A stretch of DNA of 64,000 nucleotides from Pseudomonas putida (GTDB lineage Bacteria > Pseudomonadota > Gammaproteobacteria > Pseudomonadales > Pseudomonadaceae), in NCBI GenBank assembly GCA_041071465.1, contig CP163498.1, forward strand, positions 930,001 to 994,000. The letters are read 5' to 3'. Positions within the stretch are counted from its first letter, which is position 1, and every line of letters begins with the position of its first letter. A program made the translations under genes and the position numbers. The notes below the pieces were generated by a model. The model searched no databases. It had not been told where the DNA came from and saw nothing but the letters and a program-made list of their open reading frames with translations. Of the stretch, positions 53,333 through 63,025 are shown in pieces.

Positions 53333-54203
53333 TCACTCTTCGACGCTCATGTATTCCTTGGCCCAGCGGATGTAATCTTCAGGCTGGGTGTAGGTGTGCG
53401 AGAGTTCGGTGGCACTGAGGTTTTCCGACTTGTTTTGCTGGCCACGCTGCAGCCGCAAGCAATCGTAGGTGGCCTTGATCGCGGCAAAGTAGGCCGCGTG
53501 ACCATCGACCCACAATGCGCACGCCCAAGCGCGCCAGGCGCTCGTCGTCGCGCAGGTTCGGGTTGCCATAGGTGACCAGCATCAGCGGCACAGTCAAGTG
53601 CTCGGCAATCTGCTCGAGCTGTTCGAAGTCCTTAACCCCCACCATGCAGATAGCATCGGCACCGGCCTTCTGGTAGCTCTGGGTACGCACAATGATTTCT
53701 TCGGTGCTGAGTACCCCAGCGTTGGTACGGGCAATGATCGACAGCGACGAATCGACCCGCGCCTCCAGGGCCGCACGGATCTTGCCAACGCCCTCTTCGA
53801 CCGGGATCAGGTCGGTGGACTTGCGCCCGAACTGGGCTGGCAGCAGCGTGTCTTCGATGGTCAGTGCGGCCACACCGGCGCGCTCCAGTTCGATCACCGT
53901 GCGCATCACGTTCAGCGCATTGCCATAGCCGTGGTCAGCGTCGGCCAGCACCGGCAGTTGCGCGACCCGACCGATACGGGTGGCCTGCTCGACGAACTCG
54001 CTGAGGGTGATCAGGGCGAAGTCCGGTGCGGCCAGCACCTGCAAGGATGCAACGGAACCACCGAGGATACCGACCTCGAAGCCCAGGTCTGCGGCAATGC
54101 GTGCCGACATCGGGTCGAACACCGATGCCGTGTGGAAACAGGAACCTGAAGCGAGCAGCTCGCGGAAGGCAAAACGCAGATCTTGATGGGAAGCCTTGGG
54201 CAT
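53333..54203 (-). pseudogene. Oxaloacetate decarboxylase of the PEP mutase/isocitrate lyase family, frameshifted as sequenced
   Basis: The N-terminal 235 residues (ATG 54203, [17 protein letters not shown]) include the metal-binding DADHGYG (D88, D90) and the TIM-barrel segments [14 protein letters not shown] and [10 protein letters not shown]. The C-terminus [20 protein letters not shown] onward is in another frame. Removing one C from the CCC at 53509-53511 joins them (RIVVDGHAAY) to give 289 residues, the length of P. aeruginosa PA4872, an oxaloacetate decarboxylase. As written, 42 unrelated residues follow residue 235. A homopolymer error is likely. It is convergent with the small peptide gene. 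Confidence 0.85.
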
Positions 54204-54585
54204 GATCACTCCGCAATTAAGTTGAAATTTGAACGGTAACTACCGACCCCTGTAATCGGGTCTACCTGACCTGTTCCAACCGTCGCCATCTGGGCGGTCA
54301 TGCTCGACATGCAGGCAGAGGAATAAAAGGTGTGGGAGACAGCGGCCTGAAAAACCTGCGGCAGAATGTTGCACCAACCTGGTGCAAGCCCCGGATTTCA
54401 GCCCCTGTGGCATACCAACGATATCACGCGGCCATGCAGCACTGGATGAATGCGCCAATGCCGATTCGGCATAGGGGATGCAGATAGTACATAGGAAGCT
54501 ACCTAACTCAGGTTACAATTCGTGGGCCTCTATGGGAGTGGGCTTGCCCACAAAGAGGCTTGCATAGACAAGACAAGGTATTCCC
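54204..54585. other. Intergenic region upstream of the MFS exporter
   Basis: About 380 bases with no supported gene. It contains a partial REP at 54526-54560 (GCCTCTATGGGAGTGGGCTTGCCCACAAAGAGGC). No strong promoter match was seen. Confidence 0.5.
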
Positions 54586-56037
54586 GTGACTGCTGCCCTG
54601 CCCCCCACCACCCTGCGCAACGTGCTCACCGCCCTGATGCTGGCCATCTTCCTCGGCGCACTGGACCAGACCATCGTCGCCGTCTCGCTGCCGGCCATCT
54701 CGGCCCAGTTCAACGACGTCGGCCTGCTGGCCTGGGTGATCTCCGGGTACATGGTGGCAATGACCGTGGCCGTACCAATCTACGGCAAGCTGGGCGACCT
54801 TTACGGCCGGCGCCGGATGATCCTCACCGGGATCAGCTTGTTCACCCTGGCCTCGATTGCCTGTGCCATGGCCCAGGACATGCAGCAGTTGGTGCTGGCC
54901 CGGGTACTCCAGGGCATTGGCGCGGGCGGTATGGTCTCGGTGAGCCAGGCGATCATCGGCGACTTCGTACCGCCGCGTGAACGCGGCCGCTACCAGGGCT
55001 ATTTCAGCAGCATGTACGCCGTGGCCAGCGTCGCTGGGCCAGTGCTGGGCGGCTGGCTGACCGAGTACTTGTCGTGGCGCTGGGTATTCTGGATCAACCT
55101 GCCGCTGGGGCTGGTCGCCTTGTGGGCCATACGCCGCGCCCTCGCCGGCATGCCGGTGCAGCGTCGCGAGGCCCAGGTCGACTACCTTGGCGCCGTGCTG
55201 TTGATCCTCGGCCTTGGCAGCCTGCTGCTGGGGATCACCTTGGTCGGCCAGGGCCAGGCCTGGGCCGACTCGGCCGTGCTGGCGCTGTTCGCCTGCGCCC
55301 TACTCGGCCTGGCGTTGTTCATCGCCCACGAACGCCGCTGCCCAGAGCCGCTGCTGCCGCTCGGGCTGTTCGGCAACCGGGTGGCGGTACTTTGCTGGGG
55401 GGTGATCTTCTTCGCCAGCTTCCAGTCGATTTCCCTGACCATGCTCATGCCCTTGCGCTACCAGGGCATCACTGGCGCCGGTGCCGACAGCGCTGCCCTG
55501 CACCTGCTGCCACTGGCCATGGGGTTGCCCATGGGGGCCTTCACAGGCGGGCGCATGACCAGCCGGACCGGGCGCTACAAGCCGCAGATCCTGGCCGGTG
55601 CGCTGCTGATGCCAGTGGCCATTTTCGCCATGGCACTGACGCCGCCGCAGTCAACGTTGCTCAGTGCACTGTTCATGCTGCTGACCGGCATTGCTTGCGG
55701 GCTGCAGTTTCCGACCTCGCTGGTGGGCACGCAAAGCGCGGTGGCCAGCAAGGACATTGGCGTGGCCACCAGCACCACCAACCTGTTCCGCTCGCTGGGC
55801 GGGGCCATGGGCGTGGCGTGCATGTCCAGCCTGTTGCTGGCACTGCTGCACCAAGGTGGTTTCGAATTGCTGGGTAACCCGTTGCTGGGGAGCCTGAAGG
55901 CCGGTGAAGTGGACCTGGTGACACAGGGACGCTTGCTGGAGACATTCCGGCAGTTGCTGATGGGCAGCGCGCTGATTGCGGTACTGGGGCTTTTTGCCGC
56001 ATTGGCGTTGCCTGACAGACGACTGCGCGGGTACTAA
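54586..56037 (+). CDS. MFS drug exporter, EmrB/QacA (DHA2) family
   Basis: The 483-residue protein has 13-14 predicted membrane spans and the DHA2 motifs LGALDQTIVAVSLPAI near residue 24, GKLGDLYGRRRMIL (motif A), LQGIGAGGMVSVSQA and GPVLGGWLTEYLSWRWVFWINLP (motif C). The start is a GTG at 54586 with an AAGG site. Such proteins export drugs by proton antiport. It is convergent with ttgR, so it could lie in the same resistance region, but no co-regulation is shown. Confidence 0.88.
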   Translation: MTAALPPTTLRNVLTALMLAIFLGALDQTIVAVSLPAISAQFNDVGLLAWVISGYMVAMTVAVPIYGKLGDLYGRRRMILTGISLFTLASIACAMAQDMQQLVLARVLQGIGAGGMVSVSQAIIGDFVPPRERGRYQGYFSSMYAVASVAGPVLGGWLTEYLSWRWVFWINLPLGLVALWAIRRALAGMPVQRREAQVDYLGAVLLILGLGSLLLGITLVGQGQAWADSAVLALFACALLGLALFIAHERRCPEPLLPLGLFGNRVAVLCWGVIFFASFQSISLTMLMPLRYQGITGAGADSAALHLLPLAMGLPMGAFTGGRMTSRTGRYKPQILAGALLMPVAIFAMALTPPQSTLLSALFMLLTGIACGLQFPTSLVGTQSAVASKDIGVATSTTNLFRSLGGAMGVACMSSLLLALLHQGGFELLGNPLLGSLKAGEVDLVTQGRLLETFRQLLMGSALIAVLGLFAALALPDRRLRGY

Positions 56038-56111
56038 TATCCCAGGGGCCGCAAGGCGGCCACGCTGTTAATCCCCTCTTAACACAAAGGGGAAACACTC
56101 CCTCACAATCC

Positions 56112-56756
56112 TTAACAAAGTGTCATTTGCGCAACGCCGGGCTCAAGCGCAGCATATCCAGCCCGGTGTCGACCCGATTTTTCGACATCACCCAACAGAT
56201 CGACACTGTCAGGCAGCAGCAGCCAGCGCCCGATCAGGCCATCGACATAGGCGAACATGGCCACCGCCGCGCGCTCGACATCCAGCTCGCCAGGCAACTG
56301 GCCCCGGCGTACGGCATTGGCCAACGCCAGGGTGATGCCCTTGTGGCAATCCAGCACCGCACCCTGGCGCTGCTGGCGAATTTCACACATGTCATCGGTG
56401 AACTCGCACTTGTGATGCAGGATTTCATTGATACGCCGGGTTCGGGCATCGAGCACCAGCTCGTTGAACACTTGCAACAGCAGCTTGCGCATGCAGCCAA
56501 GCGGATCGAGTTCGTCCTCGCTTTCGCTCGCCCGCGCCAAATGGTCATGGGTCTCGTGCAGGCTGTCGAGCAACGCCTGCACCAACTCGGCCTTGTTGTT
56601 GAAGTGCCAGTAGATAGCCCCGCGCGTCACACCCGCGAGTTCGGCGATGTCAGCCAGTGTGGTTCGCGCAACCCCGCGCTTGTAGAAGGCCTTTTCCGCC
56701 GCCTCGATGATCTGGGCGCGGGTTTCCTGGGCTTCTTCTTTGGTTCGACGGACCAT
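56112..56756 (-). CDS. ttgR: TetR-family repressor TtgR with a frameshifted C-terminus
   Basis: TtgR represses ttgABC and itself and is released by antibiotics, flavonoids and solvents. The N-terminal 190 or so residues are typical, with helix-turn-helix [21 protein letters not shown] and the ligand-binding core. After LLGDVEK the sequence changes to [15 protein letters not shown] and ends at 214 residues. Removing one base near 56176 restores [20 protein letters not shown] and a stop at 56123, a 210-residue protein as in known TtgR. The lost part is the final helix. Either a sequencing error or a mutation that weakens repression. Confidence 0.9.
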   Translation of the reverse strand: MVRRTKEEAQETRAQIIEAAEKAFYKRGVARTTLADIAELAGVTRGAIYWHFNNKAELVQALLDSLHETHDHLARASESEDELDPLGCMRKLLLQVFNELVLDARTRRINEILHHKCEFTDDMCEIRQQRQGAVLDCHKGITLALANAVRRGQLPGELDVERAAVAMFAYVDGLIGRWLLLPDSVDLLGDVEKSGRHRAGYAALEPGVAQMTLC

Positions 56757-56882
56757 GGCAGTACAACCTCATCTGGCCCGAACGCGCAGCGCGTGCGGGG
56801 AACGCTCCGGTGGCACCTCTGCAGGGGGCCTCACGGATGAGCTAATCAAGGGCTGTGGCAGTACCCAAGTACAACCCAGCGG

Positions 56883-56912
56883 TATTTACAAACAACCATG
56901 AATGTAAGTATA
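56883..56912. promoter_or_regulatory. TtgR operator in the ttgR-ttgA gap
   Basis: TTTACA (56885-56890) and TGTAAG (56903-56908) form the imperfect palindrome reported for TtgR binding in P. putida, overlapping the ttgA promoter region between the divergent ttgR and ttgA. Confidence 0.8.
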
Positions 56913-57013
56913 TTCCTTAGCAAGCTATTTATCCACCGGATAGCAATTTTTCCAGATCAAGTCTCTTCCATTACTCTTGAGCGTCTCCCTGCTCCTGCGA
57001 CCCGAGGATCCTC

Positions 57014-58167
57014 ATGCAATTCAAGCCAGCCGTTACCGCTCTGGTTTCCGCCGTCGCCCTGGCAACCCTGCTCAGTGGCTGCAAGAAGAAGAAGCAGCGC
57101 CAGCGGCGCAGGCTCCTCAGGTCGGCGTCGTGACCATCCAGCCCCAAGCCTTCACCCTGACCTCGGAATTGCCGGGGCGTACCACTGCCTACCGCGTTGC
57201 CGAGGTGCGCCCGCAGGTCAACGGCATCATCCTCAAGCGCCTGTTCAAGGAAGGCAGCGACGTCAAGGAAGGCCAGCAGCTGTACCAGATCGACCCTGCC
57301 GTGTACGAAGCCACCCTGGCCAATGCCCAGGCCAACCTGCAGGCTACCCGCTCGCTGGCCGAGCGCTACAAGCAGCTGATTGACGAGCAAGCCGTCTCCA
57401 AACAGGAATACGACGACGCCAATGCCAAACGATTGCAGGCCGAGGCTTCGCTCAAGAGCGCCCAGATCGACCTGCGCTACACCAAGGTTCTGGCACCGAT
57501 CAGCGGCCGTATCGGTCGTTCTTCGTTCACCGAAGGTGCACTGGTGAGCAACGGCCAGACCAACGCCATGGCCACCATCCAGCAACTCGACCCGATCTAC
57601 GTCGACGTTACCCAGTCCACCGCCGAGCTGCTCAAGCTGCGCCGTGACCTGGAGAGCGGCCAGTTGCAGAAGGCCGGCGACAACGCCGCCTCGGTTCAGC
57701 TGGTGCTGGAAGACGGCAGCCTGTTCAAGCAGGAAGGTCGCCTGGAGTTCTCCGAAGTCGCGGTCGACGAAACCACCGGCTCGGTCACCCTGCGCGCCCT
57801 GTTCCCCAACCCTGACCACACCCTGCTGCCAGGCATGTTCGTGCATGCGCGGCTGAAGGCCGGGGTCAACGCCAACGCCATCCTGGCGCCGCAACAAGGC
57901 GTGACCCGCGACCTGAAAGGCGCGCCGACCGCACTGGTGGTCAACCAGGAAAACAAGGTCGAACTGCGTCAGTTGAAGGCCAACCGTACCCTGGGCAGCG
58001 ACTGGCTGATCGAAGAAGGCCTCAACCCAGGTGACCGCCTGATTACCGAAGGGCTGCAGTACGTGCGCCCAGGTGTCGAGGTGAAGGTCAGCGAAGCCAC
58101 CAACGTCCAGAAGCCGGCCAGCCCTGATCAGGCCAACGCGGCAAAAGCAGACGCCAAAGCGGAGTAA
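57014..58167 (+). pseudogene. ttgA: RND efflux periplasmic adaptor TtgA, frameshifted as sequenced
   Basis: TtgA is the membrane-fusion lipoprotein of the TtgABC pump. From ATG 57014 the frame reads a lipoprotein signal with lipobox LLSGC (Cys23) then KK, after which one G is missing between 57088 and 57089 (AAGAAGAAG for AAGGAAGAAG). With it restored the protein continues EEAAPAAQAPQVGVVTIQ, has the lipoyl, alpha-hairpin (LANAQANLQATRSLAERYKQL) and beta-barrel parts, and is 384 residues, the normal length. As written, the signal is cut off from the mature protein. ttgB follows after 3 bases. Confidence 0.92.
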
Positions 58168-58170
58168 ACC

Positions 58171-61100
58171 ATGTCGAAGTTCTTTATCGATCGCCCGATC
58201 TTCGCCTGGGTGATCGCCTTGGTGATCATGCTGGTCGGGGCCTTGTCGATCCTGAAGTTGCCGATCAACCAGTACCCCAGCATCGCACCGCCGGCCATCG
58301 CCATCGCCGTGACCTACCCGGGCGCCTCGGCGCAAACCGTGCAGGACACCGTGGTGCAGGTGATCGAGCAGCAGCTCAACGGTATCGACAACCTGCGTTA
58401 TGTGTCGTCGGAAAGTAACTCCGACGGCAGCATGACCATTACCGCCACCTTCGAACAGGGCACCAACCCCGACACCGCCCAGGTTCAGGTACAGAACAAG
58501 CTGAACCTGGCCACCCCACTGCTGCCACAAGAAGTGCAGCAGCAAGGTATCCGCGTCACCAAGGCTGTGAAGAACTTCCTGCTGGTGATCGGCCTGGTGT
58601 CCGAAGACGGCAGCATGACCAAGGATGACTTGGCCAACTACATCGTCTCCAACATGCAGGACCCGATCTCGCGTACAGCGGGTGTGGGTGACTTCCAGGT
58701 GTTCGGTGCACAGTACGCCATGCGTATCTGGCTCGATCCGGCCAAGCTGAACAAATTCCAGCTGACCCCGGTCGACGTCAAGACCGCCGTGGCCGCGCAG
58801 AACGTGCAGGTGTCCTCCGGCCAGCTCGGCGGCCTGCCGGCCATGCCGGGCACCCAGCTGAACGCCACCATCATCGGCAAGACCCGCCTGCAAACCGCCG
58901 AGCAGTTCGAGAAGATCCTGCTCAAGGTCAACAACGACGGTTCGCAGGTGCGTCTGGGTGATGTCGCCCAGGTAGGTCTGGGGGGTGAAAACTACGCGGT
59001 CAGCGCTCAGTTCAACGGCAAGCCGGCTTCCGGCCTGGCAGTAAAACTGGCTACCGGCGCCAACGCCCTGGACACCGCCAAGGCACTGCGCGAGACCATC
59101 AAAGGCCTGGAACCGTTCTTCCCGCCTGGGGTGAAAGCGGTATTCCCGTATGACACCACTCCGGTGGTCACCGAATCGATCAGCGGCGTGATCCACACCC
59201 TGATCGAAGCCGTGGTCCTGGTGTTCCTGGTGATGTACCTGTTCCTGCAGAACTTCCGCGCCACCATCATCACCACCATGACCGTACCGGTGGTGTTACT
59301 GGGTACCTTCGGCATCCTTGCCGCCGCGGGCTTCAGCATCAACACCCTGACCATGTTCGCCATGGTCCTGGCCATCGGTTTGCTGGTGGACGACGCCATC
59401 GTCGTGGTGGAAAACGTCGAGCGGGTGATGTCCGAGGAAGGCTTGCCGCCCAAGGAAGCCACCAAGCGTTCGATGGAACAGATCCAGGGTGCCCTGGTGG
59501 GTATCGCCCTGGTACTGTCGGCCGTACTGCTGCCGATGGCGTTCTTCGGCGGTTCCACGGGTGTGATCTACCGGCAGTTCTCCATCACCATCGTCTCGGC
59601 CATGGGCCTGTCGGTGCTGGTTGCGCTTATCTTCACCCCGGCGCTTTGCGCCACCATGCTCAAGCCGCTGAAGAAGGGCGAGCACCACACTGCCAAAGGC
59701 GGCTTCTTCGGTTGGTTCAACCGCAACTTCGACCGCAGCGTGAACGGCTACGAGCGCAGCGTGGGCACTATCCTGCGCAACAAGGTGCCGTTCCTGCTGG
59801 CCTATGCGCTGATCGTGGTCGGCATGATCTGGCTGTTCGCTCGCATCCCAACCGCGTTCCTGCCCGAGGAAGACCAGGGCGTGCTGTTCGCCCAGGTGCA
59901 AACCCCGGCAGGCTCCAGTGCCGAGCGCACCCAGGTGGTGGTCGACCAGATGCGTGAGTATCTGTTGAAGGATGAAGCCGACACCGTAGCGTCCGTGTTC
60001 ACCGTCAACGGCTTCAACTTTGCCGGTCGCGGGCAGAGTTCGGGCATGGCATTCATCATGCTCAAACCCTGGGATGAACGTTCCAAGGAGAACAGCGTGT
60101 TCGCCCTGGCCCAGCGTGCCCAGCAGCACTTCTTCACCTTCCGTGATGCAATGGTGTTCGCCTTCGCCCCACCTGCGGTACTCGAACTGGGTAACGCCAC
60201 CGGTTTCGACGTGTTCCTGCAGGACCGCGGTGGTGTCGGCCACGAGAAGTTGATGGAAGCGCGCAACCAGTTCCTGGCCAAGGCCGCGCAGAGCAAGATC
60301 CTCAGCGCTGTGCGCCCTAACGGCCTGAACGATGAACCGCAGTATCAGTTGACCATCGATGACGAGCGTGCCAGCGCCCTGGGCGTGACCATTGCCGACA
60401 TCAACAACACCCTGTCGATTGCCCTGGGTGCCAGCTACGTCAACGACTTCATCGACCGTGGCCGAGTCAAGAAGGTGTACATCCAGGGCGAACCCAACGC
60501 CCGAATGAGCCCTGAAGACCTGCAGAAGTGGTACGTGCGCAACGGCAAAGGCGAGATGGTGCCGTTCTCCTCCTTCGCCAAAGGCGAATGGACCTACGGC
60601 TCGCCGAAACTGTCGCGTTACAACGGCGTCGAGGCGATGGAAATCCTCGGTGCGCCGGCGCCGGGCTACAGTACCGGTGAAGCCATGGCCGAGGTCGAGC
60701 GTATCGCTGGCGAACTGCCAAGCGGTGTAGGCTTCTCCTGGACCGGCATGTCCTACGAGGAAAAGCTCTCCGGTTCGCAGATGCCGGCGCTGTTCGCCCT
60801 CTCGGTACTGTTCGTGTTCCTGTGCCTGGCAGCCCTGTACGAAAGCTGGTCGATCCCGATCGCCGTGGTACTGGTAGTACCGCTGGGTATCATCGGTGCA
60901 CTGATCGCCACCAGTCTGCGCGGCTTGTCCAACGACGTGTACTTCCTGGTCGGCCTGTTGACCACCATCGGCCTGGCGGCGAAAAACGCCATTCTGATCG
61001 TCGAGTTCGCCAAGGAACTGCACGAGCAAGGCCGCAGCCTGTACGACGCGGCGATCGAGGCGTGCCGCATGCGTCTGCGCCCGATCATCATGACCTCGCT

Positions 61101-61323
61101 GGCGTTCATCCTTGGCGTGGTACCGTTGACCATCGCCAGCGGCGCCGGCGCCGGCAGCCAGCACGCCATCGGTACGGGTGTGATCGGCGGCATGATCAGT
61201 GCGACCGTACTGGCTATCTTCTGGGTACCGCTGTTCTTCGTCGCAGTGTCGTCGCTGTTCGGCAGCAAAGAGCCGGAAAAAGACGTCACCCCTGAAACTC
61301 CACGTTATGAGGCTGGGCAATGA
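58171..61323 (+). CDS. ttgB: RND efflux transporter TtgB
   Basis: TtgB is the inner-membrane proton-antiport pump of the TtgABC system, which exports solvents such as toluene and antibiotics including chloramphenicol and ampicillin. The 1050-residue length and the HAE1 features are standard: [22 protein letters not shown]-terminus, the proton-relay Asp pair in [17 protein letters not shown] (near 407-408), and two large periplasmic loops. ATG 58171 is the start. It overlaps ttgC by 4 bases. Confidence 0.97.
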   Translation: MSKFFIDRPIFAWVIALVIMLVGALSILKLPINQYPSIAPPAIAIAVTYPGASAQTVQDTVVQVIEQQLNGIDNLRYVSSESNSDGSMTITATFEQGTNPDTAQVQVQNKLNLATPLLPQEVQQQGIRVTKAVKNFLLVIGLVSEDGSMTKDDLANYIVSNMQDPISRTAGVGDFQVFGAQYAMRIWLDPAKLNKFQLTPVDVKTAVAAQNVQVSSGQLGGLPAMPGTQLNATIIGKTRLQTAEQFEKILLKVNNDGSQVRLGDVAQVGLGGENYAVSAQFNGKPASGLAVKLATGANALDTAKALRETIKGLEPFFPPGVKAVFPYDTTPVVTESISGVIHTLIEAVVLVFLVMYLFLQNFRATIITTMTVPVVLLGTFGILAAAGFSINTLTMFAMVLAIGLLVDDAIVVVENVERVMSEEGLPPKEATKRSMEQIQGALVGIALVLSAVLLPMAFFGGSTGVIYRQFSITIVSAMGLSVLVALIFTPALCATMLKPLKKGEHHTAKGGFFGWFNRNFDRSVNGYERSVGTILRNKVPFLLAYALIVVGMIWLFARIPTAFLPEEDQGVLFAQVQTPAGSSAERTQVVVDQMREYLLKDEADTVASVFTVNGFNFAGRGQSSGMAFIMLKPWDERSKENSVFALAQRAQQHFFTFRDAMVFAFAPPAVLELGNATGFDVFLQDRGGVGHEKLMEARNQFLAKAAQSKILSAVRPNGLNDEPQYQLTIDDERASALGVTIADINNTLSIALGASYVNDFIDRGRVKKVYIQGEPNARMSPEDLQKWYVRNGKGEMVPFSSFAKGEWTYGSPKLSRYNGVEAMEILGAPAPGYSTGEAMAEVERIAGELPSGVGFSWTGMSYEEKLSGSQMPALFALSVLFVFLCLAALYESWSIPIAVVLVVPLGIIGALIATSLRGLSNDVYFLVGLLTTIGLAAKNAILIVEFAKELHEQGRSLYDAAIEACRMRLRPIIMTSLAFILGVVPLTIASGAGAGSQHAIGTGVIGGMISATVLAIFWVPLFFVAVSSLFGSKEPEKDVTPETPRYEAGQ

Positions 61324-62774
61324 CCAAGTCTTTGTTGTCCCTGGCGGTAACCGCTTTCATTCTTGGCGGCTGCTCGCTGATCCCTGACTACCAGACCCCG
61401 GAAGCGCCGGTGGCTGCGCAGTGGCCGCAAGGCCCTGCGTACTCGCCAACGCAATCGGCGGATGTTGCCGCCGCCGAACAGGGCTGGCGCCAGTTCTTCC
61501 ACGATCCGGCGCTGCAACAGCTGATCCAGACCTCGCTGGTGAACAACCGCGACCTGCGCGTCGCGGCGCTGAACCTGGACGCCTACCGCGCGCAGTACCG
61601 CATTCAGCGTGCCGACCTGTTCCCGGCGGTTTCGGCCACCGGCAGCGGCAGCCGCCAGCGCGTCCCGGCGAACATGTCGCAAACCGGTGAATCTGGCATC
61701 ACCAGCCAGTATTCGGCAACCCTGGGTGTCAGCGCCTACGAGCTGGACCTGTTCGGCCGCGTGCGCAGCCTGACCGAGCAAGCCTTGGAAACCTATCTGT
61801 CCAGCGAGCAGGCGCGTCGTTCCACGCAAATCGCCCTGGTGGCCAGCGTGGCCAATGCCTACTACACCTGGCAGGCCGACCAGGCCCTGTTCAAGCTGAC
61901 CGAAGAAACGCTGAAGACCTACGAGGAAAGCTACAACCTCACCCGTCGCAGCAATGAAGTCGGCGTCGCTTCTGCACTCGACGTCAGCCAGGCACGCACC
62001 GCCGTGGAAGGCGCCCGGGTCAAGTACTCGCAGTATCAGCGCCTGGTCGCCCAGGACGTCAACAGCCTGACCGTGCTGCTGGGCACCGGCATTCCAGCCG
62101 ACCTGGCCAAGCCGCTGGAGCTCAATGCCGACCAGTTGGCCGAAGTGCCGGCCGGCCTGCCGTCGGATATCCTCCAGCGCCGCCCGGACATCCAGGAAGC
62201 CGAGCACCTGCTCAAGGCCGCCAATGCCAACATTGGCGCGGCCCGCGCAGCGTTCTTCCCGAGCATCAGCCTGACCGCCAACGCGGGCAGCCTGAGCCCC
62301 GACATGGGCCACCTGTTCGCAGGTGGCCAGGGCACCTGGCTGTTCCAGCCGCAGATCAACCTGCCGATCTTCAACGCCGGCAGCCTGAAGGCCAGCCTGG
62401 ATTATTCGAAGATCCAGAAGGACATCAACGTCGCCAAGTACGAAAAAACCATCCAGACCGCCTTCCAGGAAGTCTCCGATGGCCTGGCGGCGCGCAAGAC
62501 CTTCGAAGAGCAGCTGCAGGCCCAGCGCGACCTGGTGCAGGCGAACCAGGATTACTACCGCCTGGCCGAACGCCGTTATCGCATCGGGATCGACAGCAAC
62601 CTGACCTTCCTCGACGCCCAGCGCAACCTGTTCAGCGCCCAACAGGCACTGATCGGCGACCGTCTTTCGCAGCTGACCAGCGAGGTCAACCTGTACAAGG
62701 CGCTCGGCGGTGGCTGGTACGAGCAGACCGGGCAGGCCAACCAGCAGGCGTCGGTGGATGCACCGAAAGGCTGA
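61320..62774 (+). CDS. ttgC: Outer-membrane efflux channel TtgC
   Basis: TtgC is the TolC/OprM-type outer-membrane lipoprotein channel of the TtgABC pump. The 484-residue precursor has a lipobox LGGC (Cys18), two OEP repeats ([24 protein letters not shown] and the C-terminal [19 protein letters not shown]) and [25 protein letters not shown] 61320 overlaps the ttgB stop (ATGA). A terminator follows, so ttgABC is one operon. Confidence 0.97.
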   Translation: MTKSLLSLAVTAFILGGCSLIPDYQTPEAPVAAQWPQGPAYSPTQSADVAAAEQGWRQFFHDPALQQLIQTSLVNNRDLRVAALNLDAYRAQYRIQRADLFPAVSATGSGSRQRVPANMSQTGESGITSQYSATLGVSAYELDLFGRVRSLTEQALETYLSSEQARRSTQIALVASVANAYYTWQADQALFKLTEETLKTYEESYNLTRRSNEVGVASALDVSQARTAVEGARVKYSQYQRLVAQDVNSLTVLLGTGIPADLAKPLELNADQLAEVPAGLPSDILQRRPDIQEAEHLLKAANANIGAARAAFFPSISLTANAGSLSPDMGHLFAGGQGTWLFQPQINLPIFNAGSLKASLDYSKIQKDINVAKYEKTIQTAFQEVSDGLAARKTFEEQLQAQRDLVQANQDYYRLAERRYRIGIDSNLTFLDAQRNLFSAQQALIGDRLSQLTSEVNLYKALGGGWYEQTGQANQQASVDAPKG

Positions 62775-62794
62775 TTGAGTTCGCAGCAACGTCA

Positions 62795-62821
62795 AGCCCA
62801 CCTTCACGGTGGGCTTTTTAT
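62795..62821 (+). terminator. Rho-independent terminator of ttgABC
   Basis: AGCCCACC-TTCAC-GGTGGGCT followed by TTTTTA, 20 bases after the ttgC stop. Confidence 0.92.
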
Positions 62822-63025
62822 TCGTCGGTACAGAAAGAATTAACCAACCGGAACATTCCGTTCGATTATCGCCCCGTTCCGTTTGCGGCGAATTGCCTCA
62901 CCCCCGCCCAACCCCGCACCATCCCCCACGCAACGTTGCCCAAGTTCATCACTAAAGACCCGCACCTGCCGGCTCGATCCAGCAGTGCACCGGCTCGCCC
63001 CATAAAAACAAGAGATCCACGACAG

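Noticed and set aside
56971..59196. 741-codon open frame opposite ttgA/ttgB
   Set aside because: Antisense shadow of the efflux genes with no recognisable domain or start context.
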